Part shown: one piece after another, positions 25,571 through 32,822 of the stretch
How positions within the stretch are numbered: the stretch's first letter is position 1
Layout: the number at the start of each line of letters is the position of its first letter
Source: Mucilaginibacter flavus
GTDB lineage: Bacteria; Bacteroidota; Bacteroidia; Sphingobacteriales; Sphingobacteriaceae
Length of the DNA stretch: 64,000 nt
Direction of reading: 5' to 3'
Assembly: GCF_030409315.1 (NCBI RefSeq)
Contig: NZ_JAUFPS010000093.1
Location: 1-64,000 of the forward strand
Notes under the pieces: model-generated
Seen by the model: the letters and a program-made list of their open reading frames with translations, nothing else
Databases searched by the model: none
What the model was told of the DNA's origin: nothing
Program-made: the position numbers and the translations under genes

Positions 25571-27847
25571 ATGAAATTGAAACTTAATATTCATTTTTTA
25601 ATAATGCCGTTATTGTTTTGCGGAGCAGTAAACGCGCAGCAAGGCCCATCAAAAGTACACAAAGATGAGGTCGATTTTGTTAACCCGTTAATAGGAACAG
25701 CCATAACCGGCTTTGCCAAAGGGCTTGACGGTGGCGGTACCATGCCTTGCGTTAACGCGCCCTTTGCCATGACAAACTTTGTTGCCCAAACAGGCGAAAG
25801 CAAAATGGGGCGCATGTGTTATCAATATGAAGACAAAGCGGTTATTGGATTGTTGGCAACTCACCAGCCAACGGTTTGGATGGGCGACTATGGTTATGTA
25901 TCCATTATGCCGCAAACAGGCAATTTGCGCGTTTTACCCAATGAACGGCGGTTAAGCTATGATCACAAAGATGAAATTGCTAAACCATACTATTACTCGG
26001 TAAAATTAAAAGCCGACGCAAAAACAAGTATCAAGGCCGAAATTGCCGGGGCGAATACCTGTGGTATGTTCCGGTTTACTTTTCCGGCCGCCGAAAAGGC
26101 CCACCTTATTATTCAGGGTATTAACCTGAACCCCGAACTTACCGATTGGGCTAACGATTACAAATCGAGGTTAAAAAAGCTAAAAGGGTATGTTCATATT
26201 GATACAGTCAATAATGAAATTACCGGCTATAACCCCGATAGGCAATCAGCACAGCTTGGTCCTGAGCTTAAAAATTTTAAGGGGTATTTTATCATTAAGT
26301 TTGATAAGCAGATTCGCAAGTACGGTACCTGGGATAATAAAACCATAAAAAAAGGCAGCAAGGAGCAGTTTGGTACCAGGATGGGCGCGTTCATCTCATT
26401 TAAAACGCTTGCAAATACCCAAATTAAGGCCGTGGTCGCTACCTCTTTTATTAGTATTGATCAGGCACGCAACAATCTGAAAAAAGAAATACCGGGATGG
26501 GATTTTGAAAAAATTGTTAAAGATACCCGAGATAACTGGCAGCAACAGCTTAAAGTGGCACAGGTTAACGGCATTACTAACGAGCAAAAAACAATTTTTT
26601 ATACCGCGTTATTTCATACCCTGCTGTTTCCGCGGCAATTTTCTGAATATGGGAGATATTACAGCGCCTTTGACGATAAGGTTCACAATGGCGAATCGTA
26701 CAACGATTATTCTTTATGGGATACTTTCAGAGCGTTACACCCGTTGCTGATACTAACCCAGCCAGAGCGAATTAATGGTATGGTGAAATCATTGCTGCAA
26801 ATGTACCAGGAAGGTGGATGGATGCCGATGTGGCCAAATCCAACCTATACCAATATCATGATAAGTACCCATGCTGATGCCGTGGTAGCAGATGCTTATG
26901 TTAAAGGTTTCCGGGGTTATAGCACCAAACTGGCTTATGATGCGATGCACAAAGACGCTTTTGAGGCCCCGGATGGCGATATGCAAAAGAAATGGGGAGA
27001 TAGGGACCTATGGACAAGCTATGAGGCCAGGGGAGGACTTACCTATTACCATAAACTGGGTTTTGTTCCGGTAGATAAGGTGAGGGAATCCGTTTCACGT
27101 ACTATTGAGTATGGTATTGATGATTATTGTGTGGCGCAGGTAGCCAAAAGCCTGGGCAAAACAGAGGATTATAAAGAGCTGATGAACTGGAGCACTAATT
27201 ATAAGAATGTCTATAATCCTGCAACGGGCTTTATGGCCCCTAAAAATGCTAACGGTCAATGGTCGGCTAAGCCGGATAGTGGTTTTACCGAGGGCACCAA
27301 GTGGACGTATACCTTTGGCGCCATGCAGGATATTCCCGGTATGATAAGCCTGATGGGCGGCGAAAAAGCGTTTGCTGATAAGCTGCTGCATAACTTTAAT
27401 GACGGGCATTACCGCGCTGATAATGAGCCCGGTCATCATTATATTTACCTGTTTAATTATTGCGGCATGCCCTGGAAAACGCAGGAACTGGCTCGCCAGC
27501 ACACTGGCTGGCAAAATTTCAGGAACGCGCCTATTGGTATAAATGGTAATGACGATTGCGGGCAAACTTCGGCCTGGTATATATTCAGTACCATGGGCTT
27601 TTATCCTCTAACTCCCGCATCCGGGCTGTATAGTATTGGCGCGCCACAGTTTCCTTATATTGCTTTGAATTTGCAAAACGGTAATAAACTGGTTATTAAA
27701 GCCACAGACTTATCGGCGCAAAATAAATACGTTAAAGAAGTAAGGTTTGATGGTCAGCTAATCAAAAATCATATCATCTCCCATGAGCAAATCAGTCACG
27801 GCGGCACTTTAGAGTTTAAAATGACCAGTGTACCGCAGAAGGATTAG
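25571..27847 (+). CDS. GH92 family alpha-mannosidase
   Basis: A 758-residue secreted enzyme with a signal peptide (1-22, ending VNAQ). It opens with the GH92 sequence VDFVNPLIGTAITGFAKG, followed by the N-terminal beta-sandwich, and continues with the (alpha/alpha)6 domain: SLWDTFRALHPLL, MPMWPNPTYTNIMISTHADA, DNEPGHHYIYLFNY (about 617-630) and GNDDCGQTSAWYIFSTMGFY (about 658-677), the last two carrying catalytic Glu and Asp residues. The family consists of calcium-dependent exo-acting alpha-mannosidases that trim mannose from glycans. It stands alone between two hairpins, outside any PUL; possible roles are scavenging mannose-containing glycans or turnover of self-made mannosides. Confidence 0.94.
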   Translation: MKLKLNIHFLIMPLLFCGAVNAQQGPSKVHKDEVDFVNPLIGTAITGFAKGLDGGGTMPCVNAPFAMTNFVAQTGESKMGRMCYQYEDKAVIGLLATHQPTVWMGDYGYVSIMPQTGNLRVLPNERRLSYDHKDEIAKPYYYSVKLKADAKTSIKAEIAGANTCGMFRFTFPAAEKAHLIIQGINLNPELTDWANDYKSRLKKLKGYVHIDTVNNEITGYNPDRQSAQLGPELKNFKGYFIIKFDKQIRKYGTWDNKTIKKGSKEQFGTRMGAFISFKTLANTQIKAVVATSFISIDQARNNLKKEIPGWDFEKIVKDTRDNWQQQLKVAQVNGITNEQKTIFYTALFHTLLFPRQFSEYGRYYSAFDDKVHNGESYNDYSLWDTFRALHPLLILTQPERINGMVKSLLQMYQEGGWMPMWPNPTYTNIMISTHADAVVADAYVKGFRGYSTKLAYDAMHKDAFEAPDGDMQKKWGDRDLWTSYEARGGLTYYHKLGFVPVDKVRESVSRTIEYGIDDYCVAQVAKSLGKTEDYKELMNWSTNYKNVYNPATGFMAPKNANGQWSAKPDSGFTEGTKWTYTFGAMQDIPGMISLMGGEKAFADKLLHNFNDGHYRADNEPGHHYIYLFNYCGMPWKTQELARQHTGWQNFRNAPIGINGNDDCGQTSAWYIFSTMGFYPLTPASGLYSIGAPQFPYIALNLQNGNKLVIKATDLSAQNKYVKEVRFDGQLIKNHIISHEQISHGGTLEFKMTSVPQKD

Positions 27848-27859
27848 CTGATAAACACC

Positions 27860-27899
27860 ATTGCAGGTGTTGGATAATACAAAATCCAACACCTGCAAT
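27860..27899. terminator. Perfect 16-bp hairpin between convergent genes
   Basis: ATTGCAGGTGTTGGAT (27860-27875) and its exact complement (27884-27899) enclose an 8-base loop between the GH92 and desaturase stop codons. Neither side has a proper T-run, so it may be an mRNA 3'-end stabiliser rather than a classical terminator. Confidence 0.6.
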
Positions 27900-27912
27900 A
27901 CTAAGATTTAGC

Positions 27913-28923
27913 TTAAACTAATTCTTTCTCCTTTTTCATAGCCTCGGCCATTTTGATCCCCTGTTTTCTTATCTGCTCGGTACGTACATAACGTTTATCT
28001 GCCCCAAGATTAGGTTTGGTTATAAAATCATAAAACATACGCGTCCACGAGTGGGTAGAATCAAGGTGTTGGTAAAACTCCTTGGTAATGCGGTAATATT
28101 TAGGTAAAAAACGACCGGGGATATTCATGATATCATGATGTTCGTTATGATAACCCACATTAAAGCAAACCCAGTTAAGCCATCCGTAATAGGAGTTAGT
28201 TTCCTGGCCCTCTTCAAAAATAAAATGTTCGTGGATAAAATGCCCTGCGGCAGGGTGCAAACTAAAGCCCCATAAAGTTGAAAGCAGCAGGTAAATGATG
28301 GCTATTTTCCCCAGGAAAATAAAGATTAATGCATCTGTAATGATCAGGGTGATGATATTGGCCCATTCCCATTTGGTTGGCCTTGTATCAAAACCACGTA
28401 CCAGGAACAGGAAAAAGATGTAAAAAAATAACCATATAAACTTGCGAATGCCCGATTTACCTACCATTCTAACTTCCCAATGGCTGGGGAAATCGTTATC
28501 AACCTGTTCAATACCCAAATGGGAGTGGTGTTTCATATGATGCGTACGGAAAGCGATGGCACCCGGCACCAACACCGGGATATTGGCAAAAATGGCCAGC
28601 GCTTTATTTTGCGCCGGTGTTTTAAGCATCAGGTTATGGGCCATTTCATGCACCGCCATGGCCGACCAATGGTTCATGGTACCGCCAACCACGTATGATA
28701 GCAAAATAATTTGCCACCAATAAGCGCCAAAAGATGGGAACCAAACGCTTACGCCCCAGGCAAAGGTGATTTGCCCGGCTACTATGAAAAAGGTAAGCAC
28801 AGCTGCCCAGGGATCATAGCCCATTAATTCTCTTACTTCGGGATGTTTTTTTAAAACGTCTATCCGGCGCAAAAAATGAATGTCGGGGGTTTGGATGGGT
28901 TCAAAAGGTGTCTCGGCTTTCAT
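27913..28923 (-). CDS. Sphingolipid delta-4 desaturase-like membrane fatty acid desaturase
   Basis: A 336-residue membrane di-iron desaturase. The likely start is ATG at 28923 (MKAETPFEP); the in-frame ATG at 28953 would run through a 6-bp dyad. Histidine boxes are HEMAH (92-96), HHMKHH (128-133) and HNEHH (259-263). Several segments closely match eukaryotic dihydroceramide delta-4 desaturases (DEGS1/DES1): an N-terminal RRIDVLKKHPEVRELM (compare the eukaryotic RR-IL-K-PEI-LM), the central RKFIW, SLHPAAGHFIHEHFIFEEG, ETNSYYGWLN, then FNVGYHNEHHDIMNIPG. About four to six hydrophobic helices are present. Members insert a trans double bond at C4 of sphinganine in ceramide. Sphingobacteriaceae make sphingolipids, so a ceramide or related lipid is a plausible substrate; other acyl substrates remain possible. 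Confidence 0.85.
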   Translation of the reverse strand: MKAETPFEPIQTPDIHFLRRIDVLKKHPEVRELMGYDPWAAVLTFFIVAGQITFAWGVSVWFPSFGAYWWQIILLSYVVGGTMNHWSAMAVHEMAHNLMLKTPAQNKALAIFANIPVLVPGAIAFRTHHMKHHSHLGIEQVDNDFPSHWEVRMVGKSGIRKFIWLFFYIFFLFLVRGFDTRPTKWEWANIITLIITDALIFIFLGKIAIIYLLLSTLWGFSLHPAAGHFIHEHFIFEEGQETNSYYGWLNWVCFNVGYHNEHHDIMNIPGRFLPKYYRITKEFYQHLDSTHSWTRMFYDFITKPNLGADKRYVRTEQIRKQGIKMAEAMKKEKELV

Positions 28924-29243
28924 GGTGTGTTGTTTAGATAGTCTAAATAACACAAATAATTACAAAATATTCCCAGTAGTTGTACGTGTTTTTGCGCGTA
29001 TAAACACCTAATTTGCAGTGTTGTATGGTGTTTTAATAAAGCTTTTGGAGTGTTTTGTGCTAAGCAACAATAAAGTAAGCTAATACTTAGGCTTGTAAAT
29101 TGTCGTTTTAACTGGCGATGTTGGAGCGGAGCCGCAAAACTCAAACAAATTGTCATTTTATCCCTTTATTTATAATTAGGTTGTTTTGGTTGAGGCCTAA
29201 ATAGCCAATATTTTTTATGTTTACCCAAAAAACAAACTCAGCA
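28924..29243. other. Divergent intergenic region, desaturase and OmpA-like lipoprotein
   Basis: About 320 bases hold the promoters of both genes. A short dyad, TTTAGA-TAG-TCTAAA (28933-28947), lies 10-24 bases upstream of the desaturase start and could be an operator. No exact TAnnTTTG was seen for either gene and no small gene is apparent. Confidence 0.45.
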
Positions 29244-29774
29244 ATGAAAATTCTAAAAACATCTTCTTTTGTATTATTAGTAGCATCTGCAGCATTAGCT
29301 TTACCTGCTTGTAAAGCCAAAAAATTAGCCGAAAAACCAGCGCCTGTTGAAACAGAGAAAATGTATGCGCCTACTCCAAAACCAACTCCGCCTCCCGCAG
29401 CCGCCCCAGCTCAAACGCCGCCGCCTGCGCCGGTAAAACCAAACTATAATTTCAGCAATATTCAGTTTGAATTTAATTCGGCTGTATTAAAAACCGGATC
29501 ATACCAGGCTTTAGACGCGGCAGTTATCGAAATGAAAAAAGATGCTACCGTAAAATTTGTATTAAACGGAAACTCATCTGCCGAGGGTACCGACCAGCGC
29601 AATATGGAATTATCTGTTGAACGTGCCAACTCGGTGAAAACATACCTGGTTAACAGCGGTATCAGCGCTGCCAATTTAAGTATTAAAGGCTACGGCGAAA
29701 GCAAGCCAATTGCTGATAACGCGACCGAAGAAGGACGTGTTTTGAACCGCAGGGTGGAAATAAAACTTAATTGA
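29244..29774 (+). CDS. OmpA/Pal-like peptidoglycan-associated lipoprotein
   Basis: About 176 residues from the ATG at 29244 (MKILKTSSF), preferred over the upstream ATG at 29217 because the signal peptide starts there. The lipobox ALALPAC gives a lipidated cysteine. A proline-rich linker (PTPKPTPPPAAAPAQTPPPA) tethers an OmpA domain: FSNIQFEFNSAVLKTGSYQA, NGNSSAEGTDQRNMELSVER and IKGYGESKPIADNATEEGR ending NRRVEIKL. The NMELSVERA and NRRVE elements carry the residues that bind diaminopimelate of peptidoglycan. The protein should anchor the outer membrane to the cell wall. It is monocistronic with a strong terminator downstream. Confidence 0.9.
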   Translation: MKILKTSSFVLLVASAALALPACKAKKLAEKPAPVETEKMYAPTPKPTPPPAAAPAQTPPPAPVKPNYNFSNIQFEFNSAVLKTGSYQALDAAVIEMKKDATVKFVLNGNSSAEGTDQRNMELSVERANSVKTYLVNSGISAANLSIKGYGESKPIADNATEEGRVLNRRVEIKLN

Positions 29775-29783
29775 TTTTAGATG

Positions 29784-29950
29784 ATAGTTCATGGTTGATG
29801 GTTCATAGATCATAGCCGGAGAATTTATTTATAAGGCAGATGGTTCGAAAGCCGGGGTCCGCAACGGGCTGGCGGTTTTCGAACCATTTTTTTTGAACAC
29901 AATTAACCTAACTATAATCTATGAACCATCAACCATGATCCATGAACTAT
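29784..29950. repeat. Nested inverted-repeat element enclosing a terminator
   Basis: The left arm at 29784-29810 (27 bases, ATAGTTCATGGTTGATGG and onward) is repeated in inverted form at 29917-29950, where a 7-base insertion interrupts an otherwise exact copy. Between them lies the terminator hairpin 29840-29894. The whole unit of about 167 bases sits wholly between two genes. Such ATGAACCAT-type repeats could be a REP/MITE-like element; no transposase is present and no second copy was noticed in the window. Confidence 0.7.
29840..29894 (+). terminator. Terminator after the OmpA-like lipoprotein
   Basis: ATGGTTCGAAA (29840-29850) pairs with TTTCGAACCAT (29877-29887), extended inward by GCC/GGC, and is followed by eight Ts (29887-29894). 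Confidence 0.8.
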
Positions 29951-30023
29951 TATAGATATCAAGCAACCATTTTACCATTCAGGGCGTAATGTTTAAAGTA
30001 ATAAATACACTTTAACAGGCGCT

Positions 30024-31700
30024 TTGAAGCACATTATTAAAGGGATTTTAACCCTGCTTAATATTAACGAAAAACGAAGGTTGTACAGGCTCATCCTGTC
30101 CGATCTGTTGATTAGCGTGCTTGATATCGCCTTTTTAGGATTGCTGCTCCTCATCATCGGTATTTATACCAATAACGCCTCCGTAAGCCATCATACTTTA
30201 CTTCCAATAGCCTGGATTAATAACACTACGCTTTTACCTATTGGTATTTTCCTGGTATTGTTTTGCCTCAAAAATTTACTTGGTTACATGATTACGCGTT
30301 TTCAGCATCATTTTTTTTATGATGTCGCAGCGCGCTTATCCAATAGGAATATAATTCATTATTTAAGAGGTGATTATGGTGATTTTGTTAATGTGGATTC
30401 TTCCATCCATATCAGGCAAATCAGCCAGCAACCTATCGAGTTCAGTCACTATATCCTCAATAATGTACAGCAAATAATTTCGCAGGGAATTTTAATCGCT
30501 TTTACCATAGGGGCAATCTTGATTTACCAACCCTTATTGTTTTTGCTGCTGTTAGTGTTGTTGGTTCCCCCGGTTATTGTACTGGCTTACTTTATCCGGA
30601 AAAGATCAAAACAGATCCGTGAGCAAACCAAAGTAACCAGCGAAAAAAGCATTCAACATTTGCAGGAGTCATTAGCGGGTTTTGTTGAAAGCAATATTTA
30701 TGATAAAACCAGTTTCCTGGCCAGCAGGTACAGCGGTTATCAGCAGCAATTGAATAATAATATAGCCGGTCAGCAAACCTTATTGAGCTTGCCCTCACGT
30801 TTGGTTGAGGTGTTCGCTATTTTAGGTTTTTTTATTTTGGTGCTGATTAACCGGTGGTCGGCACACGGACCAGTTGTTGACCTGTTTACCATTGGGGTTT
30901 TTATGGCGGCGGCGTATAAGATCATCCCCGGAATAATCAAAATATTGAACAGCAGCGGGCAGATAAAAACCTATGAATTTACTTTGGATGATCTGCTCAA
31001 AATTAAGGAAGATGATTGTCTGCAAAAAAACGAGCTAATCAATATTTCTCAACCAATTAGTTCTATCAGGTTTCATAACGTACGGTTTAGTTATAAAGAT
31101 AGGGAGTTGCTCAATGGGGTAACGTTTGAAGTTAACCCCGGCGATTTTGTGGGCCTCTCTTCGGCATCTGGCAAAGGAAAAACCACGCTCATTAATTTAC
31201 TGTTAGGCTTTTTAAATCCCGATGCAGGCTATATCTACATTAATGATCGAATTGCTGATATCGAAAAGAGAAAACAGCAATGGAAAAATATCGCCTACAT
31301 AAAACAGCAAACCTACCTTATTCATGATACTATCCTCAAAAATATCACCCTGAGCGATGACGGGTATAATCCTGATAAACTGGACGAAGCTGTAGCTTTT
31401 TCCGGCCTCGATCAACTGTTAACTAATTACCCCGAAGGGTTAAGTACCATCATTCGCGAAAACGGCAAAAATATCAGCGGCGGCCAGCGGCAACGCGTTA
31501 TGATGGCAAGGGCGCTTTATCATGATTTTGACCTGCTGATACTGGATGAGGCCTTCGGCGAATTAGATCAGCAATCAGAGGAAACCATCCTGATTCAATT
31601 AAAGGAGCTGGCCTTATCCCAGGGTAAAATGATCATTTTTATTACACACAATGTAGCAAGCCTGGCTTACTGCAACAAAATAATACCGCTTAATGATTAA
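30024..31700 (+). CDS. ABC exporter (fused membrane and ATPase domains)
   Basis: A 558-residue half-transporter starting at a TTG codon; no upstream ATG fits. The N-terminal 320 residues have about six transmembrane helices of the type-1 exporter fold. The ATPase has Walker A SSASGKGKTT (about 379-388), signature ISGGQRQRVMMARAL (about 486), Walker B LLILDEAFGELDQ and H-loop FITHN. The signature and D-loop are intact, so it should be active as a homodimer. It overlaps by 8 bases a family 4 glycosyltransferase, so a lipid-linked sugar or glycolipid is the likely cargo, as with MsbA/PglK-type flippases; peptide export cannot be excluded. Confidence 0.88.
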   Translation: MKHIIKGILTLLNINEKRRLYRLILSDLLISVLDIAFLGLLLLIIGIYTNNASVSHHTLLPIAWINNTTLLPIGIFLVLFCLKNLLGYMITRFQHHFFYDVAARLSNRNIIHYLRGDYGDFVNVDSSIHIRQISQQPIEFSHYILNNVQQIISQGILIAFTIGAILIYQPLLFLLLLVLLVPPVIVLAYFIRKRSKQIREQTKVTSEKSIQHLQESLAGFVESNIYDKTSFLASRYSGYQQQLNNNIAGQQTLLSLPSRLVEVFAILGFFILVLINRWSAHGPVVDLFTIGVFMAAAYKIIPGIIKILNSSGQIKTYEFTLDDLLKIKEDDCLQKNELINISQPISSIRFHNVRFSYKDRELLNGVTFEVNPGDFVGLSSASGKGKTTLINLLLGFLNPDAGYIYINDRIADIEKRKQQWKNIAYIKQQTYLIHDTILKNITLSDDGYNPDKLDEAVAFSGLDQLLTNYPEGLSTIIRENGKNISGGQRQRVMMARALYHDFDLLILDEAFGELDQQSEETILIQLKELALSQGKMIIFITHNVASLAYCNKIIPLND

Positions 31701-32748
31701 GCCCAAAGCGTTGGTTATATTAAGTCCGGGTTTCCCCGCCGATGGCGATGATACCGCCTGCCTGCCTTTGCAACAGATTTTTGTACGTACACTTCAACAG
31801 GATAATCCCGAACTGAAAATTATCGTTATCAGTTTTCAATACCCGTTCAAGGCGTCCCGCTACTTTTGGTACGGTGCCGAGATAATAGCCCTGGCAGGTA
31901 AGGGGCGGGGGAGAATGTATCGCCTGCTTACCTGGCAGCGCGCGCTTAATGCGTTAAAAAAGATTCGGCGGCAGTATGATATAGCCGGCCTGCTAAGTTT
32001 TTGGATGGGCGAATGCGCGCTGGTAGCTAATAAGTTTGCCAAAAGAAACAACCTGCTGCATTATTGCTGGCTCCTTGGTCAGGATGCCAAAGCAGGAAAT
32101 CACTATGTAGACCAGGTGCAGCCAATGCCGGGGGCGCTTATTGCCCTATCAGATTTTTTGGCGAAAGAGTTTTACCTCAATTACAACATTAAACCCAGGT
32201 ACGTAATTCCCGTAGGCATTGATACTGCTATTTTTGATGGAAATACAGGCTTACGGAATATTGATGTATTGGGAGTAGGCTCACTGATCCCTCTCAAACA
32301 ATACAGTCTCTTCATCAATGTTATTAAAAGTTTAACAGCCGATTTTCCGGATATCAAAGCCGTTATTTGCGGCAAAGGTCCCGAAATGCAAAACCTGCAA
32401 AATCAAATAAACCGGCTGGGCCTTGAAAATAACATTCAACTAAAAGGCGAGCTGCCACACGGGCAGGTATTATCATTAATGCAACAGGCTAAAGTGTTTT
32501 TACATACCTCCAGTTATGAAGGTTATGGTTCGGTATTGAGCGAAGCGCTGTATGCCGGCGCGCACGTGGTGAGCCTGGTAAAACCTATGGACGTAAGGCC
32601 GGCCCAACATCATATCCCCGATAATGCCGAAGATTTACCAACTATGATAGCCGCTTTGCTTCATGATAAAAATCTTAAACATCAGCCTGTATTAATTAAC
32701 TCTATACAGGATATTGCCCGGCAAATTGCTTCATTATTTGTCAATTAG
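31693..32748 (+). CDS. Family 4 glycosyltransferase
   Basis: A 351-residue GT-B enzyme. N-terminal IKPKALVILSPGFPADGDD, donor-domain VLGVGSLIPLKQYSLFI, IQLKGELPHGQVLSLMQQAK and the E-x7-E motif EGYGSVLSEALYAG support the family. It overlaps the ABC exporter gene by 8 bases and the two form a compact unit that probably builds and moves one glycoconjugate, separate from loci 1 and 2. Donor and acceptor are unknown. Confidence 0.87.
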   Translation: MIKPKALVILSPGFPADGDDTACLPLQQIFVRTLQQDNPELKIIVISFQYPFKASRYFWYGAEIIALAGKGRGRMYRLLTWQRALNALKKIRRQYDIAGLLSFWMGECALVANKFAKRNNLLHYCWLLGQDAKAGNHYVDQVQPMPGALIALSDFLAKEFYLNYNIKPRYVIPVGIDTAIFDGNTGLRNIDVLGVGSLIPLKQYSLFINVIKSLTADFPDIKAVICGKGPEMQNLQNQINRLGLENNIQLKGELPHGQVLSLMQQAKVFLHTSSYEGYGSVLSEALYAGAHVVSLVKPMDVRPAQHHIPDNAEDLPTMIAALLHDKNLKHQPVLINSIQDIARQIASLFVN

Positions 32749-32822
32749 CCCATAAATTAAACAAAATTTAAACCCTTTAGGAATAAATCCGTATAAAGGG
32801 CAGAAAAACCGCTGCCTTCATT

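Noticed and set aside
27095..27565. 156-codon frame antisense to the GH92 gene
   Set aside because: It lies fully inside a well-supported enzyme gene, and its translation is a mirror of that gene's codon pattern without any recognisable motif.
28920..29156. 78-codon frame between the desaturase and OmpA-like genes
   Set aside because: Cys/Leu-rich translation without family features, overlapping the desaturase start region and probable promoters.
29840..29887. tRNA-like GGTTCGAA sequence
   Set aside because: Looked like a T-arm, but no acceptor, D or anticodon arms fit; it is the stem of a terminator.
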